Shown here in pieces: positions 46,140-57,943 of a stretch of 64,000 nt of DNA; position 1 is the stretch's first letter; each line of letters opens with the position of its first letter. The notes beneath the pieces are model-generated. The model saw only the letters and a list, made by a program, of their open reading frames with translations, was not told the DNA's origin and made no database searches. Location of the stretch: NCBI GenBank assembly GCA_963969345.1, contig OZ017767.1, positions 1,798,001 through 1,862,000 on the forward strand, written 5' to 3'. The stretch is from Turbatrix aceti (taxonomy: Eukaryota; Nematoda; Chromadorea; Rhabditida; Panagrolaimidae). A program made the position numbers and the translations under genes.

Positions 46140-46686
46140 ACTTGAAAAAACGTGAACAAACGAACTTTCCTATGGTATGGGAAACCACGTTTTGTAGAAA
46201 GAGCAAGTATATTTGCGTTCTGTTATTCGTTTGCTTGAACTGTTCGTTTTTTATATTTAGGCAAAAAAGGGACAGAAAATTGATCTTGTTCTTCTTGGGA
46301 CCGACACCAAATTTTTACAGTCGCTTAAGTTTAACCAAACAGCAATAAGTTCGCTGACTGTTGCCTCTCCTTCAAACACATCCGCGACAACAGACCTGTG
46401 TTTTGGCATTCACTACTGCGACGCCATGGTGGCGACTTCGTCCGGGAGTACGTACTCTTGGTTTATGGCGTTCTTACTTAAATCTAGAGGCACCGTATAT
46501 TGCAACGCAAATATTAGCAAAGCATTCTTTACAGAAAGGCATGCCCATGATTTAGAATTTCTGCCTTCGGAATGGGTAAGACTGCTATACAATCCAGATA
46601 ATCGCAGCATTGAACAAACAACAAAGTGGTGGTATCAACGAGTCGGTTACACCCGTAATCAAGATAATTCATTTACGCTTAATTAA
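46140..46686 (+). pseudogene. H3: 5'-truncated GT11 gene
   Basis: The last exon (about 46262-46686) is fully open: DLVLLGTDTKFLQSLKF, CFGIHYCDAMVATSSGSTYSW, LEFLPSEWVRLLYNPDNRS and WWYQRVGYTRNQDNSF, then TAA. This matches the C-terminal half of H4. Upstream only one short exon piece and an intron remain. The F7 start codon lies just 360 bp further left, so there is no room for the N-terminal exons with the anchor and R-R-x-D site. It cannot be a complete enzyme. It is the uninterrupted version of H2. Confidence 0.8.
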
Positions 46687-47283
46687 CGTTTTTCAATAAA
46701 AACAATTGCAATTTTTAGCTAATCCATGAATTTGACATTTTTTTCAGGCACAAAAATGCAAAGAATGAGTTTTTTAACTTTATGAGCATCTGTGTTTCGC
46801 ACGTTGCGTGATCGCTCAAAAAAGCTGAATACCGTTTTTGAAAATTCCATTTATTTACAAACTGAGATGAACATTTTAACAGTAAAAAATACACAACAAA
46901 TTACCGTTATCTGTACTCGTGTTTTTTCAAAAAAACAGTAGCTTGATAAGTTTTTATTGCGCAGGTTGAGTGAGGGAGGGATAGTTCGTGGCTACAGCGG
47001 AGTTGAGTGTTGAGAATAAGTGATTAACTATTCTCTTGTTTTTATTGCACAATTGTTTCTGTGTCCCGATACGTGTCTTACTTATGTAAGTATGTAAGGC
47101 TTTTCGTGTTGGTGACGCCCGTGTATCTGAAACAAAGATAAGCGAATAAAATATTGTGCTGTTTTATGCTTTTTTTTCCATCATTCAGAAGTTTATGTAC
47201 TTTTGTATATTTGTATAGTATGCACTTTGGTAAACTTTGGAATCTCATTAACATTAGTACTGATCATTGAAGTATTCTATAAC

Positions 47284-47504
47284 AAGGAAAACGACCCGTG
47301 GGACACCCTTCCTTACGATGGGCCGATTCGCTCAACTCGGTGTTCAACAAGACGAAAAACAGACCACAGCGACGATGGGAAGAAGAAATCGCGACCAAAA
47401 CGAATCGAGACATTTACGCCTACGTGGACGTCATTTGTGCCTCCTAACATCTGGTCTAATGATAACTAACCACTGAGTAATGGTGAAATAAATAAATAAA
47501 TAAA
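47284..47504 (+). mobile_element. 5'-truncated RTE-like retro-insertion
   Basis: From about 47326 it matches the 3' end of the element at 31586-32205 (FAQLGVQQDE coding region to the AAATAAATAAA tail). It is flanked by ATAAC (47279-47283 and 47505-47509). The duplicate segment at 41153-41157 has the empty site. Confidence 0.9.
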
Positions 47505-47725
47505 ATAACTGTCGTGTTGCTATCACGGTAAATGCATACCGAGAACAATGTTTTTTAATCATAAAAAAGATGACTACAAACTTCTGGAAAACACTTGATT
47601 TTTATGCTAGTTGAAAAAATCGGAGCCAGAAAGTTTCACATCAGAGGCAAAATCTCCAGAATCATGCAGTAAATCGAATACATAGATGTTAATAACAGCG
47701 GTATTGCAACATAAGCTTTTCGAAA

Positions 47726-49512
47726 TGTTATGAATTAATTATGTCCAGCTAACTAGGTTACCCAAACCACTGCAAGATAAAAATGACTTGTAATGTACTT
47801 CACGTTTGGTACAATGTGCAATAAGTTGGAAATTGTTGTTGTTGTCGTGTTGAAATAAATATTTGCCATTTCGTTGTCGGATATTTGGTTTTGATCAGCC
47901 GTTTTAGTGTCACTTTTCCGAGGTATTTCGACCCCAAGGATGTCAAAAAACAAAAACGTTTTCAGAATTTTAAATATGGCTAGGGATTTTGAGAAAAGAT
48001 CTAAAACTTTTCTCAATGGAGGGCGGCAACTTTGACGCCCTCCAGCATATTTCTACGATATTTTATCAATTCCTTCAAGCAATCTTTAGTTAGCTTAGAC
48101 TTAGCCTAATAACATTGGTAAGTGGCAAAATGAAAAAGAATGCATGAACATGCAAAAAATTCCGACGAATACACAACACTATAAAAACGCAACAAAATGT
48201 CGCGTCGAGACATCGAATCCGGAACCGAAATCCTGTTTTTTCGAGTACCCGGAACCGGAACCGAAACTGAAGGTATAAAATTTGGGTACACGAACCAGAA
48301 CCAGAACTTTGCAAATCGCGATTATCAACTTTTAACCGATTTCTAACATAAGAGTTTTTTTCAGTTTTGGAGCTCATTTTTGGCGTAGTTTGACCGGATT
48401 TTTAAAATCCGGGTACCACAACCAGAAACGATAATATTTTTCGGGTGCCCGAAACCGGAACTGCAAAATTTTTCCTGGGTACCCAAAAACACTGTCCGTA
48501 ATACACAACGAATTACCGTAATACTCGTTATACTGTTTTTTTCAAAAAACAGTAGCTTGATAACTTTTTATTGCTTTGCTGAACGCATACGAAAGGTATT
48601 GGACGACGAAAAATACGCCACGACTAATACCGGAAGTACAGTGTTATTGATAAGTTTTTCATGCTCATTTTTATCAATCAAAGCGGAAAGCTTTTTTAAC
48701 ACCTGCGTATAAAGTTGAAATCCCGTGTGTACGAGTAAGAGATAAATTGATTGAATTGATTGATTGATTGTATAAAGTTGAAATGTACATACTACGATTG
48801 CATTTTTGTGTGTTAACGCTAGAAAGCGTTCCAAGTATATTCCACATTTTTTACTGCACCGGATTCTACAGTACAAGCGTATTTTGACAAGATTTGACTT
48901 AGAAATTCAATCAGAGCCGTTTTTTTGGAGGTTTTTTGAAGGGGTTTTCCGAGAAAAGATCAACAACTTTTTTCTTCAAATATTTAATTTCGTCTGCCAT
49001 GAGAATGAAGTCGGTTGTCAAAATTGTGCCCTACTACTAAATATTGAGGATAAAAAACCGTTATTTTTGGTACTATACATACAGATATCATTGTTGACGT
49101 AAGGTTACTTATTACTTATTTCGTACTTATTGGACTTATTGGTACTTAGTTAGTACTACTTCTTTGTCGCTTTTTAAGTCACCTAAATTTTTTAGCTTAT
49201 CGATACTTTTTTATGATAGAAAAACTCATAATCCGTGCTTTTGATAAGTAACGCTTTTTTTTGCAAAAAGCACATAACTTGCGTTGCCACTCGATTTATT
49301 ATGCTGACAAAATTTTCCCTAAAAAATAAAATTATTGGAATTTTTTATTGATGTGTTACAGCATTTTTTGTAACGGCAGCAGACCACATTACAATTTTTG
49401 GACCCGTAAATAGTTTTCAGTAATACTATATTTATTAACATATTTTTAAACGCAGATTTAAAAAGCTACTGTGTCCGTCCATTTTTGTGCAAAAACCAGA
49501 CACTTTCTCACA
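47726..49512. other. no gene; CCGGAACC-rich repeat at about 48216-48494
   Basis: The repeat carries CCGGAACCGG and GGGTACCC words in both orientations around a unique centre and ends CCAAAAACACTG, a hAT-like end. The opposite terminus is not found, so it is probably a truncated MITE of the same style as the others. No gene was recognised. Confidence 0.5.
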
Positions 49513-51616
49513 ATGAGATCTACACTGTTCACCTTTGGAATATTTTTTGCATCTATTTACTTACTTGTGTGCATAGTTTCTAACTTTGCAAATGACTCAA
49601 AAAGCGATGGGTTTTACGATATTTACCGTGGAAAAGGTGAGACAACTTTTAAATTGTATATTTTTCAAATAAATAAACATACATATTTTTACAGTATTCG
49701 TTAATAATAGTTTCACCAGTACAATTCTGCATTCCCAAATTGCCAAGCTCCTATTTGACTACTGCAAACTCCCAAAACTTGATCCGTGGGATCCTCAACT
49801 TGACAAGTATTTAGATCCTAATAAAAATCCAAACAAGAAGTGCAAACCGTCGTTTAAAAAACTTACAACAATAATCAACAACACGGTAGTAATCCTTCCA
49901 GAGGCCAAAAATTTATCTTGCTCATACAGATGCCTATTGCCGGTCAACGATCAGGAAATGAAAATTGCTAACGCGATTGAACTGTTAAATGATACAAAAC
50001 CTTTATGCGACATTATACAGGTTGCTTGCAACAACAGCTTTGACAATTCAACATACAAATTTGTGCACAAGCTTATTTTTCGAAACGAGTAAACATTTTT
50101 TGAAAATTTTTACAAAAATTACTGATTTACGTTTGCGATATTCATTTTAGAAGCCAACTGCCTCCAGCGCCGTCAGCAAACCTTCCAAACATTCACATAA
50201 TTGTCATTGATTCAATCTCAAAATCACACTTCGAACGAACAATGGTTCGAACAAAAGCATTTCTCCGCAACAATTTGCAGTCTCAATCCATGAATTATCT
50301 AAACAAAATTGGCGAAAATAGTCGTCCGAATGGATATGCTTTTCTTCTTGGAAAAGCGATTCGAAAAATTGAGGCTTCTCCTTTTTCCGTGGGATATGAA
50401 AGCGATTACGTCAAAGATGCATGTCGCCAGCACCTGGATAACGATCAATTTATTGGATATCGTTACAAAGATGCCGGCTACGTTACAATGTTATCCGAAG
50501 ACTGGACCAAAATTGTATTTGCGTGGCCAAACTGCGCGAGTTTTGCAAAATCACCTGTACACCATCTTATAAGACCGTTCCAACTCTTTACAAATAAGCA
50601 TCCCGAATACAGCAAAAATGTTTACAGTAAACAATGCACGGAAGCTGTTTCACATTTACTTGATTATCAACAAAAATTTATTGACACTTATTCCGATCGT
50701 CCGGTTTTTTCGTTATCTTGGTACACATACGTCGCACACGACGATACAAACGGTATTTACCACACCGATGAATACTTTTATAGATTTCTACAAAAAAATG
50801 AACGTCATTTTCAAAATAGTTATCTGTTTTTTATGGGAGATCACGGAATGCGATTTGGCAACATTCGTAAAACAAATGTTGGCGAAGTTGAAGACAAGAA
50901 TCCGTTTTTATGGATTTCTGTGCCTGAAAATAAAAGAACTGATGAGCTTATGGATCACCTGAGAGTAAATTCTAGAAAGTTGATATCGCACTATGATCTT
51001 TATGCCACATTGGTAAAACTTGTTGACGACGTGAGTTGTCTTCTCAACTTTTTATCTCGCACAAAAAAAATATATTTTTACTTGACTGGAAAATATCGCC
51101 TCTTTTCAGCCGATTAACGCCTCGACGCCACACCCTGTGATTCACGGTGAAAGCCTTTTTGGTACTTTGACCGAGCCGCGTACGTGCGACAGACTGCGGA
51201 TACCCTTTGAATACTGCATGTGTGATTTCAAGAAAACCAAATTGCCGCATAACAAGGTTTTAGCCATTAAAATGGCAGCCTCCTGCGTCAAACAAATGAA
51301 TACAATACTAAATGAAGGCCATCTCACAAGCAGTCTTTGTTCAAATCTTGTCCTCGATGTCAAAGAAGGTGTGGATGGGTACCAGTTTCGTGAAAATGGC
51401 AATCAAACGGTGTACCTAATCAAGTGGAAAACCACGCCAGGAAATGGTGCATTTGAAGCATTCGTTCTCAATGATTCGTCCACTGGAAAGTTCACCATTG
51501 TGTCAAAAAAGTTTTCCAGAAGCAATGCATACGGAGATCAGGCAAAGTGTGTGAAAGGCACTCCATGGGAATCTTATTGCTATTGTAAAAGTTTATTGAA
51601 AGGTAAAACATGTTGA
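49513..51616 (+). CDS. DUF229 sulfatase-like protein
   Basis: Four exons: 49513-49636, 49695-50088, 50151-51030, 51110-51616, about 634 residues. There is one membrane anchor at the N-terminus (TFGIFFASIYLLVCIV). The lumenal part starts with the cysteine-bearing LDPWDPQLDKYL region. The alkaline-phosphatase-superfamily core follows: IHIIVIDSISKSHFERTM (metal-site Asp and candidate nucleophile Ser), YLNKIGENSRPNGYAFLLGK, FSLSWYTYVAHDD, FMGDHGMRFG (metal-binding Asp-His), and a cysteine-rich end ESLFGTLTEPRTCDRL and CMCDF. DUF229 proteins are common in nematodes and fold like sulfatases; whether they remove sulfate, phosphate or act as transferases is not settled. It is intact and faces the same way as H4, G2 and G3. 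Confidence 0.9.
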
Positions 51617-53585
51617 CAGTTTTTTGTTACTTTACTTTATTTTTTTTTATTATTTTATTATAAATACATAATAATAAAATACTGAATACTGATCAGGGTT
51701 TTCACTATCGGATCATCATTTCATTTTTTTATTTCACAATATGTTTTTGTATTATTTTTGTGTTGCATTGGGTTTATGTGAAAAATGACTGCAAATGTAG
51801 TGGTTAGCATACAAAAAACTTCAACAAAATGCTACACAAAACAAAGTAATGATAAGAAAGCCACAAGCTATTTGATGCAGTGCGGACAGTTTTAACTGAA
51901 ACCAAGGATGCGTTCTAAATAGTTACAAAAATCACCCCATCCTCCTGTTGGAAATTATCAAAATCGGCAACATCAAAAAGTTATTCATGGCAAACGCGTT
52001 TGCCATTTGTGTACCCACGCGTTATCTGGTTAGTGTCGTTGGGGTCAATAAGCACTCCGGCAATCGATTTACTTCCATGTAGCTTGTAATATTTAGCTTG
52101 TAAACAACTCAAAGAACATGTTTTATTTGTTTTTTGTGCACTGACAACGTTATTACTACTACTGATTGAATTTGATTGTGTTTGTTTGTTTTCCGTTTTT
52201 ATTTTTATTTTTCCTGCAAAAACACGGACACCTGATGATTTTTTTGTATTTTTTTATAAAGTGACCTTTGTATTTAAATTTGTTATTTTACATTTATACG
52301 TGGCACAAAATTGACCTACAACAGCACTACTTTACTATGAGAGTGAAGAAGAAGTTCTTAAGGCCCGAAAGTGATACGGTATACTACATACATACGGCAG
52401 ACCTGAGGTGAATGGGTTTAAAAAGTTTGCAAAGATCGATGATCAACGGCGTTTTGACAGAGTATCAAGTCCCAAGAAACGCAGTCTAGTATTGCGGTAG
52501 AAAATCATTGTGAGATCCTCCAGATTTAGAGAATGCCGACAACGACACATTTGAAGCATTATCTGTACGTCATCGGGTCACAATGAAGCACAATATTCAA
52601 AATCGTCAAACGCTTTTTTTTACACCTGCGTATTCAATCAACATTCTCACTCGTTCGCAATAGCTTTCTACAAATATTGAGTCGAGTCGATATGTTTTAG
52701 ATACAGATGAAATTGGCAATAATGTGTAAACGGGACAGATCAAGTACATGTACAGAAGACCAATTTTTTTACACTGAATTCATCGATATGGAGAGTCAGC
52801 TTGTTGTCCGATTTGTGGTTTTTCAGCAATGCTGAGGGCTTGCTCCACGTAGGCATCAACGGCTCGGTTTGTCAGAGTCGAGGCGATCGTATGCCAATAA
52901 GATATACTATATTACACAAAATGTTTATGCCATTTTTCTTTTGTTTACGTTTCATGAGCTAGCTATCAGGCAGGGTCTAGCTATTGTAGTTAGAGTATGT
53001 AGTAGTACATCAGCGGTTGTTTTTAACCGCACGCTGATCATTCCGTGCTTTCAGAGTATACAAAACACATCACACGCGCTTTCTTGACCGCTTTCTTTTT
53101 TTTTGATACGAATCGCTTCAGCTAACGTGAAAATCATCCAACCAACAAAAAGAATTCCAAAAGCCTTAAGGATATAAATATGTATGTAGGTGGAAGCAAA
53201 TTCTTTTCATATCGTAGGAATCAATGGAATTTCTATCATTTCTAACCATATTTATCCACCTGTTTTGACAGTTACTTGTGCATAACGTCTAGAATTTGTG
53301 CAATGACGTGTTACAAATATTATTTTTAGTTTCAAATGATTTTATGTCCNNNNNNNNNNNNNNNNNNNNNNNNNNNNNNNNNNNNNNNNNNNNNNNNNNN
53401 NNNNNNNNNNNNNNNNNNNNNNNNNNNNNNNNNNNNNNNNNNNNNNNNNNNNNNNNNNNNNNNNNNNNNNNNNNNNNNNNNNNNNNNNNNNNNNNNNNNN
53501 NNNNNNNNNNNNNNNNNNNNNNNNNNNNNNNNNNNNNNNNNNNNNNNNNAACAAACATTATAATACTGTTTCTTCGTGATCAAAC
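51617..53585. other. intergenic, with a 200-N gap at 53350-53549
   Basis: AT-rich spacer. No gene, RNA or repeat was recognised. The gap lies 36 bp before the H4 start codon, so the H4 promoter or a leader exon may be hidden. Confidence 0.55.
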
Positions 53586-54959
53586 ATGCTGCGATCAACG
53601 GCCGGCTACGTTCGATCAAAAGGCTTTGCTATCACTGTTTTGTGTTCTGTTGTTGTTATTTTTATTTATTGCCTGACGACGAATTCCACGAGCGAAATAA
53701 GCGACAAACAGCCTCATTCAATTGAATATGATACCCAAAAAACGACCACAACTAACAATTCCAATTTTCCATCAGTTAATCTAAATTTAAAGTACATTTC
53801 CAGTGATTACTTGGGATGCAGTGGTTTGGGTAACTTGGTAGGTTGACCAAAGTTAGAGAACATTAAATTTTGCTAAATTTGCAGATGTTCAGGCAAGCAT
53901 CGTTGTACGGCCTTGGAAAGCTGCTCAAAAGACGGCCTTATTCTGGTAATCGTCGAAACTGTGGAATCAGAATCGACAAAATTGAAAAATATTTTCCAGC
54001 TATGCGAGGCCAAATAACTTATGTTGTAGGAATATTTTTTCCTTGTACATTTTCCAATTTTATGTAATACATATTTTATTGTAGGAAAAAGTAGACTCAA
54101 AGTTAGAAAAAGTTATCAGCTTTGGATGGATTGATCAACACTACGATGATCCCCGCAAGTAAGTTTATTATTCCGCAAAAAAACTTTAAAAACAATTATT
54201 CCGCTTTTGCTTTTATATATATTTATTTATATAAATAATTTTCATTTAATTTTCAGCATTCACCCCACCAACGCAACATTTCTACACCTCGGAGCCGGTG
54301 TTCTTCAGTCTTACAAATACTTTCATCACCTTCGAAGTGACGTCCTACGACTTTTCAAATTTTCTGACGAACTAAAATCAATGGCAACAGATTATGCATC
54401 AAAGCTGAACCTGTCAACAGACTCGCTAAAATTGTGCATGCACTTTAGAAGAACCGATTTTAAGAATCATCGATACATGCAAACCGAAGCAGCTTTTGTA
54501 AACCCGGTGTTAAAATTTCTAACTGGATACTTCAACCAGACGTTGGACTTGCTCTTCTTCACCGATGACAAACCGTTTGCTAAGGACATTGCACACTCTG
54601 CAGGCGACCCCATGTTTGACCGAATTCATGTCATGAATATGACAAATGAAGGCGCCGAAATGTACTTTGCTGCTCAATACTGCGACGCATTTGTCATTAC
54701 GGCTTCTGGTTCTACGTATGCATGGTGGATCGCTTATCTCATGGATCAGGACAAACCCATTTTTTACAACGGACAGGTGTCTCGAAACAGAGACAAATCT
54801 GCGGATGTGTACGACTATGATTGGTTCTTGCCAAATTGGAATCGACTAGAATTGACCAATGGCACAACTCCAACGGGTGACATGACCATAATGGCATATA
54901 TTGATCAGAGATGGAATTTTGAACGTATGCCCAATTATGAATCTCGATTAAGGCAATAA
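53586..54959 (+). CDS. H4: GT11 alpha-1,2-fucosyltransferase
   Basis: Four exons: 53586-53837, 53885-54025, 54085-54158, 54257-54959, about 389 residues. The anchor FAITVLCSVVVIFIYCL is near the N-terminus. GT11 hallmarks: LGNLMFRQASLYGLG (family motif GxxGNxxF), LCMHFRRTDFK (H-x-R-R-x-D, GDP-fucose site), LLFFTDDKPFAKD, and YCDAFVITASGSTYAWWIAYL. It should add fucose in alpha-1,2 linkage, usually to galactose, in the Golgi. This is the only complete GT11 gene here; H1-H3 are relics. A start further upstream is excluded only as far as the gap allows. Confidence 0.9.
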
Positions 54960-55043
54960 ATTATGTTGATAAAACTGGGTTTTGAGGTGCGTGTACATTT
55001 CATGCGAGAAAAAATTTTTTTTTGTTATGGATAAAATAAAATT

Positions 55044-55202
55044 GCCTTTAAAACTGACAATTTTGTAGTCCTTCGTTTTCAGCATCGGATAACGCAAAAT
55101 ACGAAAAAATCGCATACCAAAGTTTGTCGTTCAGATTATTTATTGTGCACTTCCAAGTGGCCAAAAAAATGGCTACATGGAATGTGAAAATTTTATGCGC
55201 GC
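55044..55202 (+). repeat. inverted-repeat arm, left
   Basis: About 160 bp, complementary to 55965-56135 (shared words AAACTGACAATTTT, TCGCATACCAAAGTTTGTC, TACATGGAATGTGAAAATTTT). It lies upstream of G2. Confidence 0.85.
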
Positions 55203-55537
55203 AATGCGCTTTAGCCGGAAGTGACGTGCTGATTGTTTTGTTGGTGAGGGAAAGAGGTCAGCAAAACACTGGGATGTCGAGAGTGGAAACTGCAGTATTC
55301 TAGAGCATTTCAGAGTGCATAAATAGGACGCCGTTAATCGTACATACATGCGCTATGCCATTGCACCTGATCACACTTGCAACGTAAAATTTGAGTGTGC
55401 GCAGGCTGTGTCTTGATGTACTCATGAAAACATGTGTATTGGAAACAAGAACAAGATCACGATAATCCGTCATTCATCAAATACAATTTTTAAACATCAT
55501 ACGCTGAAAATTTTAAAACTTGTTGTTTCAATGCTCA

Positions 55538-57309
55538 ATGCCTCAAAACCAAACTGATGCTCTCAGGTGTCGTCAGCAAACCTGGCAAAGTTTAACAAGT
55601 TTCCTGCTTATTATATTCATTGTTTACTTATTTTTCTGGTACGTATACGCTACCGATCGTATCATAGATCCTGTGATTTTTTCCGCCGCCCCTAACACAA
55701 CAAACACGTCAAGCATTCCACTGATTTTAGAATGGATGAAATTCGGTGGCTACAATTTTTTGCGGCCAGAAAATATCATGTACAATACTAACAATAAGTG
55801 CGCGGTAGAATGTGAATACACAAATGATATGAGGTTTCTGAAAGTTTATATTTAGTATAACAAATATTTTCATTAAAAGCAGTCTGCGAGCCAATTTATC
55901 AATACGGGAAGGGGCGATTGATTTTTTTGCAGAATCCGATATCCTTGTCATCACTTCTATATTTTATGCGCATGCGTGCATAAAATTTTCACATTCCATG
56001 TAGTCCATTTTTTGGCCACTTGAAAATGCACAATAAATAACCTGAATGACAAACTTTGGTATGCGATTTTTTCGTATTTTGCGTTATCCGATGCTGAAAA
56101 CGAAAAACTAAAAAATTGTCAGTTTTAAAGGTATTTATGCAAATTTACATATTTCATTCATAACAAAAAAATACAATTATCATTATCGGTTCACAGACTG
56201 AATTACCATTAAAGGTGCGGTGTAAAAAAATTGTCTTAATACTGTTAACCTTCAGCAAAAAATTCAAAGCGGAACTTATTATTTTTCATCTCGGAGCTAA
56301 TCACCAGCCCGACTATCTTCGCACTGAAGAATTCAATGGTTCGTCATACAAAATTTTTCTAAACCGGGAACCTCCACCCCATCGCCCGCAATTTCGTCGT
56401 CTGCCAACAAACTTTTTTGATTTTACAATGTCCTATCGCGAAAGCAGTGACTTTTATTTTCCATACGATAAGTTGGTACCCCTTGAAGGTAACAACGAAA
56501 GATACTCCGCAAAAGATGTCCAAAAAGCAATTGCTGCAAAATCTAAATCATTGCTAATTATGTATTCTCATTGCAACACGGATTCGGAGCGTGAAGTCAT
56601 CGTTCGAGAAATCAACAAAACGATTCCCGTCACTCAGTATGGGCATTGTAATCGACATTTTTGTCCTAGAGATGCTGAATGTGAATTGGATGAAATCAGT
56701 TAGTTATTTACTTTCGTTCACTTGGAATAATTAAATTTTGGTAAAAATTATGTTCAAACGTTTTATATGTGAAACTTGAATTTTAATATTTGAAAATATA
56801 TGTAAAATGTATAATACGTGGGTGACACAAAAAAATTATTTTCAGAATCCCACTACTTTTACCTTGCATTTGAAAACTCAGTCTGCGACGAATACGTGAC
56901 AGAAAAATTTTGGCGTTTCAAAAAACTGATTGTGCCTATTGTACTCGACCGATCTGTGTTCAAAGGTAGATTTCTGTCGATCCTTAATCCGTACTTCATC
57001 GCAGTCAATGACTACTCATCTATCGATGGCCTTGTAACCCACTTGCGTTACCTCATGGCAAACAAAACAGCGTACGCCGAATACTTTTCTTGGACAAAAA
57101 AATTTTCATCAAAAGTAGATGACGAAATTCAGATTATGAAAGACATTCCTTGCAAGTTGTGTCAAATGGCTTATGATATTAGAAATGGAAAAGCTTCGAC
57201 TAGCAAAAGAAATGACACTGATTTGCACAAATGGTGGGAAGACGATGTTAAATGCAGGCATAAGTTTGGATCATTGTATCTGAAAAAGGAGATTGAAATA
57301 AAAAATTAG
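55538..57309 (+). CDS. G2: GT10 fucosyltransferase (alpha-1,3-type)
   Basis: Three exons: 55538-55833, 56256-56698, 56846-57309, about 400 residues. The start ATG aligns with that of G3. The anchor is LTSFLLIIFIVYLFFWYVY. ATDRIIDPVIF and the stem follow, then NREPPPHRPQFRRLPTNFF, DFTMSYRESSDFY, a CNRHFCPRDAECELDEI cysteine region, and the GT10 signature FENSVCDEYVTEKFWR, ending CKLCQMAY. Exons 2 and 3 (443 and 464 nt) equal those of G3. Intron 1 is unusually long (422 bp) because it contains one arm of an inverted repeat; the other arm is upstream of exon 1. It should use GDP-fucose in the Golgi. It is a tandem neighbour of G3. Confidence 0.9.
55965..56135 (-). repeat. inverted-repeat arm, right (intron 1 of G2)
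   Basis: Complement of 55044-55202. The pair encloses exon 1 of G2 with about 760 bp between arms. Confidence 0.85.
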
Positions 57310-57943
57310 CTTTAAATTAGCCCTGCTTATACAAATGCGTTCCACAATTTAGTGGTACCCAACCACAAGCTTTCGCAAGGGTGGAATAATCCGCAGCAGC
57401 ACTGCAGTCAGCGGCGACTAGCAAAAAAGTCAGTGGTAACTTTAATTCCACCCGGACCGAGGTCAAAGCGCGTTGCGCAGTTGATTTTTGCGCGAAAAGG
57501 TGACTGCCACCCCTTATAAATTGTCGTTTTGCCGACAAAAGTTTCTGGGCTATTTGTGAATTGTTATCAAAAATTTTTGAGTTATCAATCGTTATTTTTG
57601 TACGCGCTTAAGCTGACTGACGTTGCCAGGAATCACAAAATGCTGAATCACAAAATATTGTCATTTTATTGGGTAAGGTTGGCTTTCTTTTTTCTTTCTC
57701 TCTTTTATTTACTCCATCGACGAAGAAATTGTGCACTTCGTCATAATCGTAACGTAAAATTTGATCCTCCCTTAATGGGTGTTCTGTGTGCGCAGGCTTG
57801 TTTTGATGGATGAATCAAAATGTAGATATTGTAAATAAAAATACGATCATAATTGCTCACACGCGGTAAATATTCATTCGGGGTTTATCCGATACAATTT
57901 TACCTGTCAAAAAGGGACATAATTTTGTTTTAGTATAATTTTC
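57310..57943. repeat. intergenic; shared repeat at 57387-57541
   Basis: About 155 bp, nearly the same as 63519-63679 in the same orientation (TAATCCGCAGCAGC start, AATTCCACCCGGACC, CACCCCTTATAAAT, GTCGTTTTG). It has a TATAAA box and an ATTTTTG word. It could be a small transposon or a small RNA gene; function unknown. The rest is plain spacer. Confidence 0.6.

Larger units (their letters stand above)
44504..47725. repeat. segmental duplication, copy 2
   Basis: Partner of 39062-41340. This copy holds complete F7 plus H3, a 221-bp retro-insertion at 47284, and ends inside the final codons of X2 (CGAAA at 47725), after which the sequences diverge. The partial X2 end shows that copy 1, next to real X2, is the ancestral location for this side. 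Confidence 0.92.

Noticed and set aside
46140..46686. H3 as a working fucosyltransferase
   Set aside because: The donor-binding R-R-x-D exon and anchor are absent, and there is no space for them before F7.
47753..48377. Minus-strand open frames of 61-95 codons
   Set aside because: There are no motifs; part overlaps the CCGGAACC-rich repeat.
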